From positions 1 through 42,627 of the forward strand of contig NZ_JAHESF010000051.1 of NCBI RefSeq assembly GCF_018598225.1: a DNA stretch of 42,627 bases. The letters run 5' to 3'. Positions within the stretch are counted from its first letter, which is position 1, and each line of letters opens with the position of its first letter. Of this stretch, positions 25,626-34,713 are shown in pieces. Source of the DNA: Chryseosolibacter histidinae (lineage in GTDB: Bacteria; Bacteroidota; Bacteroidia; Cytophagales; Cyclobacteriaceae). The notes beneath the pieces are model-generated. The model was given only the letters and a program-made list of their open reading frames with translations, made no database searches and was not told the origin of the DNA. The translations under genes and the position numbers were made by a program.

Positions 25626-26390
25626 ATGGCCCTAAAAAGGATCATGCCCTGTCTTCTGTACACCGGGCAAAACCTGGTGAAAACGGTTAATTTCAAGAAC
25701 CCTTCGTACATTGGGGATCCGATCAATGCAATTAAAATATACAATGAGAAGGAAGTGGATGAGCTTGTGCTTCTCGATATCAACGCTACGAAAGAGAACC
25801 GGCCGATCAACTTTGGAAAGATAGAGCAGTTTGCCAGCGAATGTTTCATGCCATTTTCATACGGAGGGGGTGTGCGCACGCTTGACGATTTTGCGCAGCT
25901 GTTCAAGATCGGTGTGGAAAAAGTGATCGTCAACTCTTTGATCTTCGACAATCCTCAGGTTGTCAGGGACGCGGTGAATAAGTACGCTTCTTCCAGCGTA
26001 GTAGCCTCCATCGATGTAAAATCCAATTTTCTGGGCAAAAGATCAGTGTTCTCGCATGCTGGCAGGAAAACGGAATACGATCTGCAACGCATGTGTGCCT
26101 TTGTGCAGGATGATCTGAAAGTTGGAGAGATCCTTATTACTTCTGTAGACCGAGAGGGAACATGGCAGGGCTATGATTATGACCTGACCCAAAAAGTAGT
26201 TGAAATGGCCAGCGTTCCTGTGATCGCCAACGGTGGAGCAGGTGAAATAGATCACATTAAAAAAGTACTGTACCAGAGCGATGCCAACGCGGCGGCGCTG
26301 GGCAGCATGGCAGTCTACCAGAAAAAAGGAATGGGGGTTTTGATAAAATTCCCCGCCAGAGAAAATGTTATTATAGATGAGCAAGTTTAA
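25626..26390 (+). CDS. HisF-like (beta/alpha)8 protein lacking the first cyclase aspartate (HisF2)
   Basis: TIM-barrel protein of 254 aa, partner of HisH2 and predicted to channel ammonia. Compared with true HisF, whose start reads CLDV with catalytic Asp11, this one has MPCLLYTG with Leu at position 11. The second catalytic aspartate, Asp130 (VASIDVKSN), is kept, as are the phosphate-site glycines SYGGGVRT and ANGGAG. It is therefore expected to lack normal imidazole-glycerol-phosphate cyclase activity and to serve only as ammonia conduit for the adjacent amidotransferase. Its end overlaps the start of that gene by 14 bases. That it is inactive as a cyclase is inference from the known catalytic residues. 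Confidence 0.88.
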   Translation: MALKRIMPCLLYTGQNLVKTVNFKNPSYIGDPINAIKIYNEKEVDELVLLDINATKENRPINFGKIEQFASECFMPFSYGGGVRTLDDFAQLFKIGVEKVIVNSLIFDNPQVVRDAVNKYASSSVVASIDVKSNFLGKRSVFSHAGRKTEYDLQRMCAFVQDDLKVGEILITSVDREGTWQGYDYDLTQKVVEMASVPVIANGGAGEIDHIKKVLYQSDANAAALGSMAVYQKKGMGVLIKFPARENVIIDEQV

Positions 26391-27552
26391 GTTTTTAGAG
26401 CATTACGACCGCGAGATACGCGCTTGCAAAAGATGCATTTATGACGAGCGTATTCCCGGTATTTCTTTCGATGAATCCGGAATATGCAACTATTGCCGTC
26501 AGTACGAGCACATGATGACGGAGTATCCTACCGGTGAAAAAGGTATGGCCATACTCCAGGATTATGTGGATCAGATGAAGCGCGATGGGAAGGGCAAAGC
26601 ATATGACGTGGTGATCGGTGTAAGTGGTGGCTGTGATTCTTCATACATGTGTTACCTGGCAAAAGAAGTGTTCGGCCTCAGGGTGCTGGCGGCGCATTTT
26701 GACAATACATACAACTCTAAAATTGCTGTCGAGAACATCCATACCGTACTGGAAAAACTGGAGATAGATCTCTATACCCATGTGGTTGACGCAGATGAAT
26801 ATCAGCGCATCTATAAGTCTTTCTTTTTAGCTTCAGTGCCTGAGATCGATATCCCTACTGACCTGGCGCTGGCCGTTGTACACTATATGGCAGCCGCCAA
26901 ATACGGGATCAAGCATATCTGGGAAGGCCATTCGTTCCGCACCGAAGGCATCTCTCCTCCGGGCTGGTTCTATATGGACGCCAAATATGTTAAAACAGTT
27001 CACCGCAAATTTGGCGACGGTAAGATTAAAACATTGCCGATGCTCTGGATGAGTCATTGGCTCAAATGGATAGTGGTTAACAAGATCAAAAAATTCAGGC
27101 CACTATACTATTATGATTATGTGAAGGAGAACGCCAAGAAGTTCCTTTCAAGCGAATATGGCTGGCAATGGTATGGCGGCCATCACATGGAGAACCGCAC
27201 CGCATACTTCGCAAACAACTATTACCTGCCGCGAAAATTCGGGATCGACCTGAGGTATTCCGAGTTCTCTGCACTGATCAGGTCAGGACAGCTTACCCGC
27301 GAAGAGGCGCTGGTGAAAATAAAAGAACAGAAACCGTTTGATCAGGATATCCTCGACGAGATCAAGCGCAGGGTGGGCTTTACCGACGATGAGTTTGAGC
27401 GCATCATGAAAGCCACCCCCAGGCACTTTACTGATTACACAACATATAAGCAGACCTTTGAAAGAATGGCTCCACTCTTTTATCTCCTCTATAAGTCGGG
27501 ATATGTCACCAAGAGCTTTTATGTTAAGTATTGCCTTACAAAAGATTCATAA
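26377..27552 (+). CDS. N-acetyl sugar amidotransferase (WbpG/PseA-like)
   Basis: PP-loop ATP pyrophosphatase-type enzyme of 391 aa that turns an N-acetyl group into an acetamidino group using ammonia from HisH2/HisF2. It has an N-terminal pair of CxxC motifs (Cys17/20 and Cys37/40, a likely zinc site), the ATP-binding SGGCDSS loop at 83-89, and the GISPPGWFYMDAKYVK and YEWGWQW-like segments of the family. In P. aeruginosa O5 this step acts on a diacetamido-mannuronate; here no WbpI-type 2-epimerase is present, so a gluco-configured product is more likely. The preceding gene overlaps it, and the next starts six bases after its stop. Confidence 0.9.
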   Translation: MSKFKFLEHYDREIRACKRCIYDERIPGISFDESGICNYCRQYEHMMTEYPTGEKGMAILQDYVDQMKRDGKGKAYDVVIGVSGGCDSSYMCYLAKEVFGLRVLAAHFDNTYNSKIAVENIHTVLEKLEIDLYTHVVDADEYQRIYKSFFLASVPEIDIPTDLALAVVHYMAAAKYGIKHIWEGHSFRTEGISPPGWFYMDAKYVKTVHRKFGDGKIKTLPMLWMSHWLKWIVVNKIKKFRPLYYYDYVKENAKKFLSSEYGWQWYGGHHMENRTAYFANNYYLPRKFGIDLRYSEFSALIRSGQLTREEALVKIKEQKPFDQDILDEIKRRVGFTDDEFERIMKATPRHFTDYTTYKQTFERMAPLFYLLYKSGYVTKSFYVKYCLTKDS

Positions 27553-27558
27553 TCAAAA

Positions 27559-28746
27559 ATGAAAACCGCGTTGCGTAAGGGTAAAGTTGCCTTGCTGGGT
27601 AACATGAATAATATTTTGTTTAACCTTACCCGGTATCTGCGGGATGAAGGGTATGATGCGCACCTGTTTATTTTTCCCAGTGAACCCGCGCACTTTCATC
27701 CTCAGGCAGACACCTTCGACGCCGGATACACGGAGTATGTGCACCGGTTAACGTGGGGCAATCCTTTTGACCTGATGACCACGCCGGTGTCGACGATCAA
27801 AAAGGACCTCGATGGATTTACCCGGTTCATTGCTTGTGGTACCGGCCCGGCCTATCTTGCCAAGGCAGGCATCACCGTAGACCTGCTGGCACCCTATGGA
27901 TCTGATCTTTACGAGCTACCCTTTTTTAAACTTGTAAGGCCGACGAAACTTCTGCATTATCTGATCTTCACATTTTACCAGAAGATGGGGATCCGTGAAG
28001 CGAGGAATTTGACCGTGGCCGATAATGCCGATCTTTTTACCAGAACATTAGCGAAGCTCAGGTTTAAAGGGAAGCGCCTGATGTCGGGGCTTCCGTTTGT
28101 GTATACGCAGCAATACGCGCCAGATAAGATAAAAGACAATAGCGCTAACAGCCAGCACTATGCTTCTTTTAAGAAAATACGGGACGCGCATGATCTGGTG
28201 ATCATCCACAATTCGCGGCACTGCTGGAAAAACGAACCTGATCCCATTTCTTTAAAAGATAACGATAAGCTTTTCCGTGGGCTGGCTATTGTATTGACGA
28301 GAAGACCCGGCGTAAAGATCGCGATCGTTACTTTTGAGTATGGCCATGACGTTGAAGCTTCAAAAGCGCTCTGCCGTGAGCTGGGCATTGAAAAACATGT
28401 CTTCTGGTTCCCGCTCATGCCCCGTAAAGAACTTATGCTGGGGATGTCGTTATCCGACGTGGTGGCGGGAGAATTCAGGAACAGCTGGTTTACCTATGGC
28501 GTGGTATTCGAAGCCATGGCCCTGGCAAAGCCAGTGATGCACTACCGCGAGGATTCGCTTTATAAGGAGATGGAGTTGTACCCCATGATCTACGCAAAAG
28601 AGACAGAGGATATAGTAGCTGCGCTGACCGCTGCCATCGATGACAAAACCAAACTCGAAAATATCGGGAAGGAAGCAAAAGACTGGTATGAGCGGAACAT
28701 CACAAAACAATCGCTCAGAGACGTTGCTGAGATCCTCGATCGCTGA
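27559..28746 (+). CDS. Glycosyltransferase, GT-B fold
   Basis: Protein of 395 aa with no signal peptide or membrane helix, probably acting on the cytoplasmic face of the inner membrane. Two Rossmann-like halves are visible. The N-terminal half runs from VALLGNMNNILFNLTRYLRD. The C-terminal half has IAIVTFEYGHDVEASKALC, a SDVVAGEF segment and GVVFEAMALAKPVMHYRED, which correspond to the nucleotide-binding region of GT4-like enzymes. The usual E-x7-E spacing is not exact, so family assignment is tentative. It is separated from the amidotransferase by six bases and may transfer the amidinated sugar. Donor and acceptor are unknown. Confidence 0.8.
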   Translation: MKTALRKGKVALLGNMNNILFNLTRYLRDEGYDAHLFIFPSEPAHFHPQADTFDAGYTEYVHRLTWGNPFDLMTTPVSTIKKDLDGFTRFIACGTGPAYLAKAGITVDLLAPYGSDLYELPFFKLVRPTKLLHYLIFTFYQKMGIREARNLTVADNADLFTRTLAKLRFKGKRLMSGLPFVYTQQYAPDKIKDNSANSQHYASFKKIRDAHDLVIIHNSRHCWKNEPDPISLKDNDKLFRGLAIVLTRRPGVKIAIVTFEYGHDVEASKALCRELGIEKHVFWFPLMPRKELMLGMSLSDVVAGEFRNSWFTYGVVFEAMALAKPVMHYREDSLYKEMELYPMIYAKETEDIVAALTAAIDDKTKLENIGKEAKDWYERNITKQSLRDVAEILDR

Positions 28747-28840
28747 CAAAGACATGTTTGGGCAGGAGCTTTCGGCCGAAGCATCTGGAAGTCAAAATTT
28801 TTTGTTCCCGTTAACGTTGAAAGCTTAACCGAATACCTGG

Positions 28841-30184
28841 GTGCTGAAGGATATAATCTATCGGATAAAAAATAACCGCCTGCTGGTAAAGGGGCTGGTC
28901 GATACCAATTATTATTTTCTGGCGCAGCTGTCGTCTAAAGTTATTGGCATCCTGGTTATTCCCATCGTAGCCAGGTTGTGCTCCATTGAAGAATTTGCAT
29001 ATTACGACCTGTTCATGCTGGTCTCCAGCTTCCTTTCACTGGTGGCAACCCTTGGCATCGATTCCGGAATTGCAATTAAGATCGTTGAAAATAAAGATGA
29101 TCAGAAAATGCAGGCGTCCCTGCTGGTCACCGCGTTGTTCGTGAACACGGCAATCCTGCTCCTGCTGTGGGCTATCGGCGTAGGGGTGAGTTATGCCGAT
29201 GTCATTTCTTCATCCAGTTATCCGCTGATGTTCATCCACGGATTGTTCATTTATACGATCATATACCAGTATAATTATAACATTTTCAGTTTTGTGCGGT
29301 GGGTAGGAAAAGCAAAAGAGGCTGCCTGGATAAATTTTTCAACCTATTTTCTGGGTATAGTGCTCGGCTTTGTGCTGTTGCTGATAAAAAAAGAGATCGG
29401 TTATTATATCGCCGGTATTATTATAGGAAACCTCATTGGCACACTGCTCAGCACATACATCGTCAGAGACTATCTTTTTAGGCTACGGGCCAGGCTGGAG
29501 CCCGCGCACCTGAAAGACCTGATGGTGCTATCTTTACCTTACCTGCCTACTTATCTGAGCAACTATGCCATGCAATTCGTCGACCGTCTGCTGGTGACCA
29601 GTGCATTTGGCATGGAAGGCCTGGGCTTGTACGCCATCGTGAACAGGCTTGCGCAGATCCCGGTCTTTTTTATACAGATGGTCGCCAACGGGTTTCAGCC
29701 GGTGATCTTTTCAAACTACGAAAATGAGAAAGGCCAGGCGTTGGCCAGAATGATCTTTAATGTGTTCTGGATCGCCCTCATCCCAGCCACAGCTGCCATA
29801 AGCTTTTTCAGTAACGATCTGCTGCTGCTTTTTGGAGGCGAGAAATACCTTGCGGCCGAAAAGCTCCTACCCTACATCATCGTGTCTACGTTTATGCTGG
29901 GAAGCTTCTATCTTTTTGGGTTCGGTTATTCGCTGAAAAGAAAGACGCTGTACGTAACGTTCATTACCCTGGCCGTTGTGGGCATGATCTACCTGCTTAG
30001 CGTTTACTTTATTAAATTGACCGGTATCAACGGCGTTGCGCAAGCAACTTTTATCGCCACTACCCTTGGAGCAATGGTATATGTGTGGGGTTCTGAAAAA
30101 ATGTACGCGTTTGGCTTTCAGCTTAAGTGGATGTTTCTGGCGATGCTCGCGAGTACGATGATATTAATATTTGTAAGCTTATGA
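28841..30184 (+). CDS. Polysaccharide flippase (Wzx/MATE-like)
   Basis: Polytopic inner-membrane protein of 447 aa with about 12-14 hydrophobic segments, a member of the MOP/polysaccharide-synthase superfamily. It flips undecaprenyl-linked repeat units to the periplasm. The N-terminal part is typical: a QLSSKVIGILVIPIVARLCS helix followed by short polar loops with Asp/Asn. The start is a GTG at 28841 after a 94-base gap. Its stop overlaps the ATG of the next gene by four bases (ATGA). The only flippase candidate in the window, it must serve the entire locus unless another lies outside. Confidence 0.88.
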   Translation: MLKDIIYRIKNNRLLVKGLVDTNYYFLAQLSSKVIGILVIPIVARLCSIEEFAYYDLFMLVSSFLSLVATLGIDSGIAIKIVENKDDQKMQASLLVTALFVNTAILLLLWAIGVGVSYADVISSSSYPLMFIHGLFIYTIIYQYNYNIFSFVRWVGKAKEAAWINFSTYFLGIVLGFVLLLIKKEIGYYIAGIIIGNLIGTLLSTYIVRDYLFRLRARLEPAHLKDLMVLSLPYLPTYLSNYAMQFVDRLLVTSAFGMEGLGLYAIVNRLAQIPVFFIQMVANGFQPVIFSNYENEKGQALARMIFNVFWIALIPATAAISFFSNDLLLLFGGEKYLAAEKLLPYIIVSTFMLGSFYLFGFGYSLKRKTLYVTFITLAVVGMIYLLSVYFIKLTGINGVAQATFIATTLGAMVYVWGSEKMYAFGFQLKWMFLAMLASTMILIFVSL

Positions 30185-31362
30185 CAACCGCCCTGGATCT
30201 TGCCATGGTAAAATTGAGCCGAAAATCCGTAAGATGGCGCTTTAACAGAGGGTTATTGGTGACGGCGATCTTATGGACAAGTTTCTGCACGCAGGCGCAG
30301 GAGAGCCTGTTGAGATCTGAGCTGAAGATCGATACAACTACTTTTATCAGGATCTGGAACAAGAGCAACGACTCAAAAACGGTCAGCTTTTCGATCAACG
30401 ACAGGCATTTTTTTGTCCAGTATTCAGACATTCTGAAACGGGCGATCCCAGAACCGGTATCTGGCGAAGATTCTGTTAAAATGATCTGGGATTTCACCGC
30501 CCGGCACAGTTATCATTATTACCCCATGACACCCTATGTGTGGATGCATGATCCGTTGACATTCTTTAATTCTGCGGGTTTTGGTTTTTGTGACGACGCG
30601 GCTACCATCAATGAGCTGTTGTGGAAATTTATGGGGTACGACGCCCGTACGTGGTGGCTAGACGGCCATGTGGTGTCAGAGGTCTATCAGGGAGAGAAAT
30701 GGAAAATGCTGGACTCTGATCTGGGATGTTATTATTTGAACGACTCTTTGATGATCGCTTCTGTCGAAGAGGTGCTGGAGGCTCCGCGGCTGGTGATGGA
30801 AAGGCGCAATGAAATTCCAGTAAGGGTACATGAAGTGAATTATAAGGAAGCAGACTGGAAATTCCTCAGTGAAATTTTTAGCCAGCGATCGGGCTATCCG
30901 GATTTTACGCCACTGGATTCCGTGTTGACATCAAAATCGGTGCAGTTCGAGCTTCCGGCCAGGAGCAGTCTGTTGATAGGTGATAAGATCGAACCACAAT
31001 TTCTGACGGATGTGATCCAGGGAAGGATCCACCAGGTAAAGACATTTTCAAATATTGTTCTGGACGTGCCGTATGCCAAACAGTGGCGGGTAGAACTGCC
31101 GCTGATCATTCAGGGAATAAAGGGCACCGGTACAATAACCATCAATGATGAATCGTATCGGATCGGCGACCCCGAGTTGGATTTGAAGCTACGTACCCGC
31201 ACCGATTTTATTCATTCCCTGTACATAGAAGAGGCGAGAGATCTGAAGATCATTTTTTTATTTAACAGACGGATATTCGATCTTGCGGAAACGAATGAAC
31301 TAAAAGTATATGGCGAAGACCTGAAGGGTGTCAGGATAAAGAATACCAAAAGAAGATCATAG
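30181..31362 (+). CDS. Exported transglutaminase-like protein with Cys-His-Asp triad
   Basis: Protein of 393 aa from the ATG coupled to the flippase stop; a second ATG at 30205 would give a neater signal peptide. A basic region and a hydrophobic stretch (RGLLVTAILWTSFCTQAQ, about 23-40) form a signal sequence, so the protein is periplasmic or outer-membrane associated. A papain-like transglutaminase-superfamily core is visible: Cys137 in FGFCDDAATINELLWK at the helix start, His163 in WLDGHVVSEVY, and an Asp at 178 or 180 in KMLDSDLGCYY. The C-terminal half (about 230-393) looks all-beta. The function is unknown; it could act as an amidase, transamidase or protease on the exported polymer or on a protein. 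Confidence 0.75.
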   Translation: MTTALDLAMVKLSRKSVRWRFNRGLLVTAILWTSFCTQAQESLLRSELKIDTTTFIRIWNKSNDSKTVSFSINDRHFFVQYSDILKRAIPEPVSGEDSVKMIWDFTARHSYHYYPMTPYVWMHDPLTFFNSAGFGFCDDAATINELLWKFMGYDARTWWLDGHVVSEVYQGEKWKMLDSDLGCYYLNDSLMIASVEEVLEAPRLVMERRNEIPVRVHEVNYKEADWKFLSEIFSQRSGYPDFTPLDSVLTSKSVQFELPARSSLLIGDKIEPQFLTDVIQGRIHQVKTFSNIVLDVPYAKQWRVELPLIIQGIKGTGTITINDESYRIGDPELDLKLRTRTDFIHSLYIEEARDLKIIFLFNRRIFDLAETNELKVYGEDLKGVRIKNTKRRS

Positions 31363-32768
31363 TGGCTCCCGATATATCTTCATCAACTCCTCTTAAAGCA
31401 AGCACAAAATGGGCATTGTTTTTCCTGACGTGCCTCACCGTCGTCATCCATGTGGCTGTTTATCACGAATTGTCGATAGTCTTTTCATTCTTCGTGCTTT
31501 ATTGGATGGGCATACGGCTACTGAGGTGGCTCGCGCCTGAAACCATCCCTTTCTTCAGATATTCTTATCTCCTCAACGTTTTCTTTGCCATAGTCTTTAC
31601 ACAGGCGTTCCTGCTCGAGCACGGTGATCCTTTCACGGGTATGGGAGACGATTTTACGATCCACCAGATTGCCATCGACAATAAGAACGGTATCGAGTCC
31701 TATAAAGACGGGCTTGCGTGGAGCGGGTTGAATTATAAAGCGTACATAACAGCCCTGTCCCTCTGGCTGAAAGTACTGAACCTCGCTGGGTTCAGCTCGG
31801 ACTATTTTTTGAATCTGATCATTCTCAACAGCTGGATGGGCGCTTTTGTATCGCCCGTTATTTATTTGATTTTTAAAAAGTTTACTACTGATGAGAACAG
31901 CAGCACCATCGCCTGGATCACGCTGCTGTATCCGCTGTCTATTTATTATTCGGCCACGATCATCCGCGATATCGTTGTGACCCTTTTTTTTTCGATCGGT
32001 GTGCTTGTCATGCTTACCCGCTTCCGGTCGAAATTATTGAAATTCCTGTTGCTTTCTTTTTGTGTGTTTGTGCTGTATCACATCCGCGAGGCCTCCGGAT
32101 TTTTTCTGTTCATCTTTCTTATTACACATTACGTTCTGAGGAAAACCGGTGGCTCACTCCGGTACGTCATCAGGGCCTCGATTCTGGCGGTCCTTATGTT
32201 TGTATTTTCAATTCTGCTCACGGCTCTTTCAATGAGGCCGCCAAAAGAGCTTCCGCCGATGACACACTTTATGGCTTATCTCAGCCATCGTATTCACTTC
32301 TATAACGATGCCGCCATTTCACAGGCCACCGAGTCGCTGGGTGCCGAGATCAGAAAGTCAGGAAATCCGGTGCTGCTGGTCCTTAGCTTGCCGCACCTGT
32401 TCTTCAGCCCTGTGCCACCGCGGTTCTTTTTCGGCATGACCACCAGCAACATATTTCTCGGGATCGGCAACCTTGTCTGGTACTTTTTTGGTTTCTTTTA
32501 CCTGTTCAGTTTTATTAATCTGCCCAGTCGCGGTGAAGTGAACAGTTTCTGGTGGGCGGCGTTGATCACGGCCTTCGCCGCATTACTGATCATCAACTTT
32601 ACATCAGGCGATGTGCGCCATTTTTCATTTATACACCCCGTGCTGATCGGATTCGCCTTCATTTTTATTAAAAACAATAAAGCAGCGTTCGGATACCTCA
32701 TGAAAACGTTTTTGCTTTTCGCGCTGATAATAGTCCTGGCTTACACAGCCCTAAAATTGGTTAATTGA
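31362..32768 (+). CDS. Polytopic membrane protein, polymerase-like (Wzy/EpsG-like candidate)
   Basis: Integral membrane protein of 468 aa with roughly 11-13 helices and short loops. The start is a GTG that shares one base with the preceding stop (TAGTG). A periplasmic loop near residues 85-125 (EHGDPFTGMGDDFTIHQIAI) is rich in acidic and aromatic residues. A further polar loop around 290-320 contains HFMAYLSHRIHFY. No Wzy_C or PMT signature is sure. Size, topology and position between flippase and asparagine-synthase genes suggest a repeat-unit polymerase, but a membrane glycosyltransferase is also possible. Confidence 0.6.
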   Translation: MAPDISSSTPLKASTKWALFFLTCLTVVIHVAVYHELSIVFSFFVLYWMGIRLLRWLAPETIPFFRYSYLLNVFFAIVFTQAFLLEHGDPFTGMGDDFTIHQIAIDNKNGIESYKDGLAWSGLNYKAYITALSLWLKVLNLAGFSSDYFLNLIILNSWMGAFVSPVIYLIFKKFTTDENSSTIAWITLLYPLSIYYSATIIRDIVVTLFFSIGVLVMLTRFRSKLLKFLLLSFCVFVLYHIREASGFFLFIFLITHYVLRKTGGSLRYVIRASILAVLMFVFSILLTALSMRPPKELPPMTHFMAYLSHRIHFYNDAAISQATESLGAEIRKSGNPVLLVLSLPHLFFSPVPPRFFFGMTTSNIFLGIGNLVWYFFGFFYLFSFINLPSRGEVNSFWWAALITAFAALLIINFTSGDVRHFSFIHPVLIGFAFIFIKNNKAAFGYLMKTFLLFALIIVLAYTALKLVN

Positions 32769-32786
32769 CAGGTTGTTGTAATTTTG
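32757..32786 (+). promoter_or_regulatory. Consensus Bacteroidota promoter before the first asnB-like gene
   Basis: TTG (32757-32759) and TAATTTTG (32779-32786) are spaced by exactly 19 bases, matching the TTG-N19-TAnnTTTG consensus. The -33 element lies in the last codons of the preceding membrane-protein gene. The start point would be near 32793, giving a very short leader before the ATG at 32808. It may allow independent expression of the asnB-like and following genes. Confidence 0.6.
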
Positions 32787-32807
32787 CGGGGCTTAAACTC
32801 CATCAAT

Positions 32808-34712
32808 ATGTGCGGAATAGCGGGATTTGTAGATTTCAATAACAAATCCAATGAAAAGACCATCCAGAGCATGATACAGCCGATTCATCATCGCGGCCCC
32901 GATGACACCGGCTCCTATCTCTACAACGATTTCAAAGGTTCCATCGGGTTTGGTCATAAAAGATTATCGATCATCGATATCTCGTCTGGCGGCCATCAGC
33001 CCATGCACTACGAGCAATACACCATCGTGTTCAATGGTGAGATGTATAACTACAAATCTGTTCGCAGTGAGCTGGAGAAGGAAGGTTATACATTCGATTC
33101 CGCATCAGACACCGCGGTCATTCTCCGGGCTTTCCATAAATGGGGCGTTCAGGCCGTTCACAAATTCATCGGCATGTTCAGCTTCGCCATCCTGGACCGG
33201 AAGACCAATCAGCTTTATATATTCCGCGATCGGGCTGGTGTAAAGCCGCTTTACTATTACCATCAGAAAGGTCATTTGCTATTTGCATCCGAGCTCAAGG
33301 CGTTTTATGACCATCCCGCATTTGTCAAAGAGCTTGACCACGATGCACTCGTGGAATATTTCTTATATGGATACATCCTGGCGCCGCATACCGTTTTCAA
33401 AAATACCTACAAGCTGAGACCAGGTCACTTTCTTGAAGTGAACCTCGAAACACAAAAGGTGAGGGAAGAGAAATACTGGGATATCGTTGATCACTTCAAA
33501 AAACCCAAGCTCAAGATCTCGGAGACCGAAGCGATCGAAGAAACGGAAAAACTGCTCACCTCTGCCTTCGAATACCGAATGGTGTCGGATGTGCCCGTTG
33601 GCATCTTCCTCAGTGGTGGGTACGATAGCTCAACCGTTGCGGCCATTCTTCAGAAAGGACGCACCGAAAAGCTGAAGACCTTTACCATCGGTTTTCACCT
33701 CGATGGATTTAATGAGGCCGTCTACGCCAAAGATGTGGCAAACTATCTGGGCACCGATCATACTGAATTGTATTGCACGGAAGCCGAAGCGGAGGGGATT
33801 TTTCCCGAGCTGCCATTCTACTACGATGAGCCCTTTGCCGACTCTTCGGCTATACCCACTATCCTGGTAAGCCGCCTGGCCCGTAAAAAGGTCACTGTAG
33901 CACTGTCGGCAGATGGAGGCGACGAGCTTTTTGGCGGATACCGAAAGCATCATTCAGTGCTTCGCGCCCTGTCGCGGCTTCAGCGTGTTCCAAGCTTCAT
34001 GCGCAAGCCCATCGGATCGGTCGTCGACCTGTTCCCGCCCCGGTATATACCGTTCCTAAACAAGACTTACAGGTTCGATCACTTTTATCACTCGGTGGCC
34101 GACCTGTTCAAAGGTGGTGTCTATCCTGACCAGATTCTGCGCCTCACCTCTCATCACATCAACCGGCGCGGCATCGATAAGCTGTTCAAAAATTCCGTAA
34201 AGGAATTGCCCACCAACTTTACGCATACGCGCGATATCGAGTTTGCCGACCCACTGGATCCGGCCCTGGCCGTAGATTATAAAACGTACATGGTAGACGA
34301 CATCCTTGTGAAAGTCGACCGCGCCACCATGTCTGTGTCGCTGGAGGGAAGAGAGCCATTTCTCGATCACCGTATAGCAGAGTTCGTGTCGCAACTTCCT
34401 TCTTCGCTGAAGATCCGCAACGGTGAAAAGAAATATCTTCTCAAGCAGGTTACGCACAAATACATCCCCAAAAAAATGATGGATCGCCCTAAAATGGGCT
34501 TTGGCATTCCTGTAGAGCACTGGTTCAGAAAAGACCTCAAAGACACCCTGCTGTTCTACCTCGATGATGAGAAGATCCGCAAGCAGGGACTGTTCGATGT
34601 GGGGTATTTGCAGCAGGTCAAGAAGCGGTATTTTTCAGGTATCAATGAAGATTTCGAGTTCATTTGGGCAATGATCGTGTTCCAGATGTGGTTTGATCGT
34701 TGGATGAAATAG
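32808..34712 (+). CDS. Asparagine synthase-like glutamine amidotransferase (first copy)
   Basis: Two-domain class II amidotransferase of 634 aa. The start is the ATG that gives MCGIAGF with nucleophile Cys2; an upstream TTG lies in the promoter. The N-terminal glutaminase shows HHRGPDD, LSIIDISSGGHQPM, FNGEMYNY and the SDTAVILRAF segment. The synthetase domain carries the ATP-binding SGGYDSS at 269-275 and later ADGGDELFGGYRKH and DRATMSVSLEGREPFLDH. In polysaccharide loci these AsnB-like proteins (for example WbpS) convert uronic acid carboxyls to uronamides. Amidation of a uronic acid is predicted here. Two distinct copies exist, 3.7 kb apart; true asparagine synthesis cannot be excluded. 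Confidence 0.88.
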   Translation: MCGIAGFVDFNNKSNEKTIQSMIQPIHHRGPDDTGSYLYNDFKGSIGFGHKRLSIIDISSGGHQPMHYEQYTIVFNGEMYNYKSVRSELEKEGYTFDSASDTAVILRAFHKWGVQAVHKFIGMFSFAILDRKTNQLYIFRDRAGVKPLYYYHQKGHLLFASELKAFYDHPAFVKELDHDALVEYFLYGYILAPHTVFKNTYKLRPGHFLEVNLETQKVREEKYWDIVDHFKKPKLKISETEAIEETEKLLTSAFEYRMVSDVPVGIFLSGGYDSSTVAAILQKGRTEKLKTFTIGFHLDGFNEAVYAKDVANYLGTDHTELYCTEAEAEGIFPELPFYYDEPFADSSAIPTILVSRLARKKVTVALSADGGDELFGGYRKHHSVLRALSRLQRVPSFMRKPIGSVVDLFPPRYIPFLNKTYRFDHFYHSVADLFKGGVYPDQILRLTSHHINRRGIDKLFKNSVKELPTNFTHTRDIEFADPLDPALAVDYKTYMVDDILVKVDRATMSVSLEGREPFLDHRIAEFVSQLPSSLKIRNGEKKYLLKQVTHKYIPKKMMDRPKMGFGIPVEHWFRKDLKDTLLFYLDDEKIRKQGLFDVGYLQQVKKRYFSGINEDFEFIWAMIVFQMWFDRWMK

Positions 34713-34713
34713 A

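Noticed and set aside
25005-26390. HisH and HisF as part of histidine biosynthesis
   Set aside because: No other his genes are nearby, HisF lacks Asp11, and the next overlapping gene is a WbpG-type amidotransferase.
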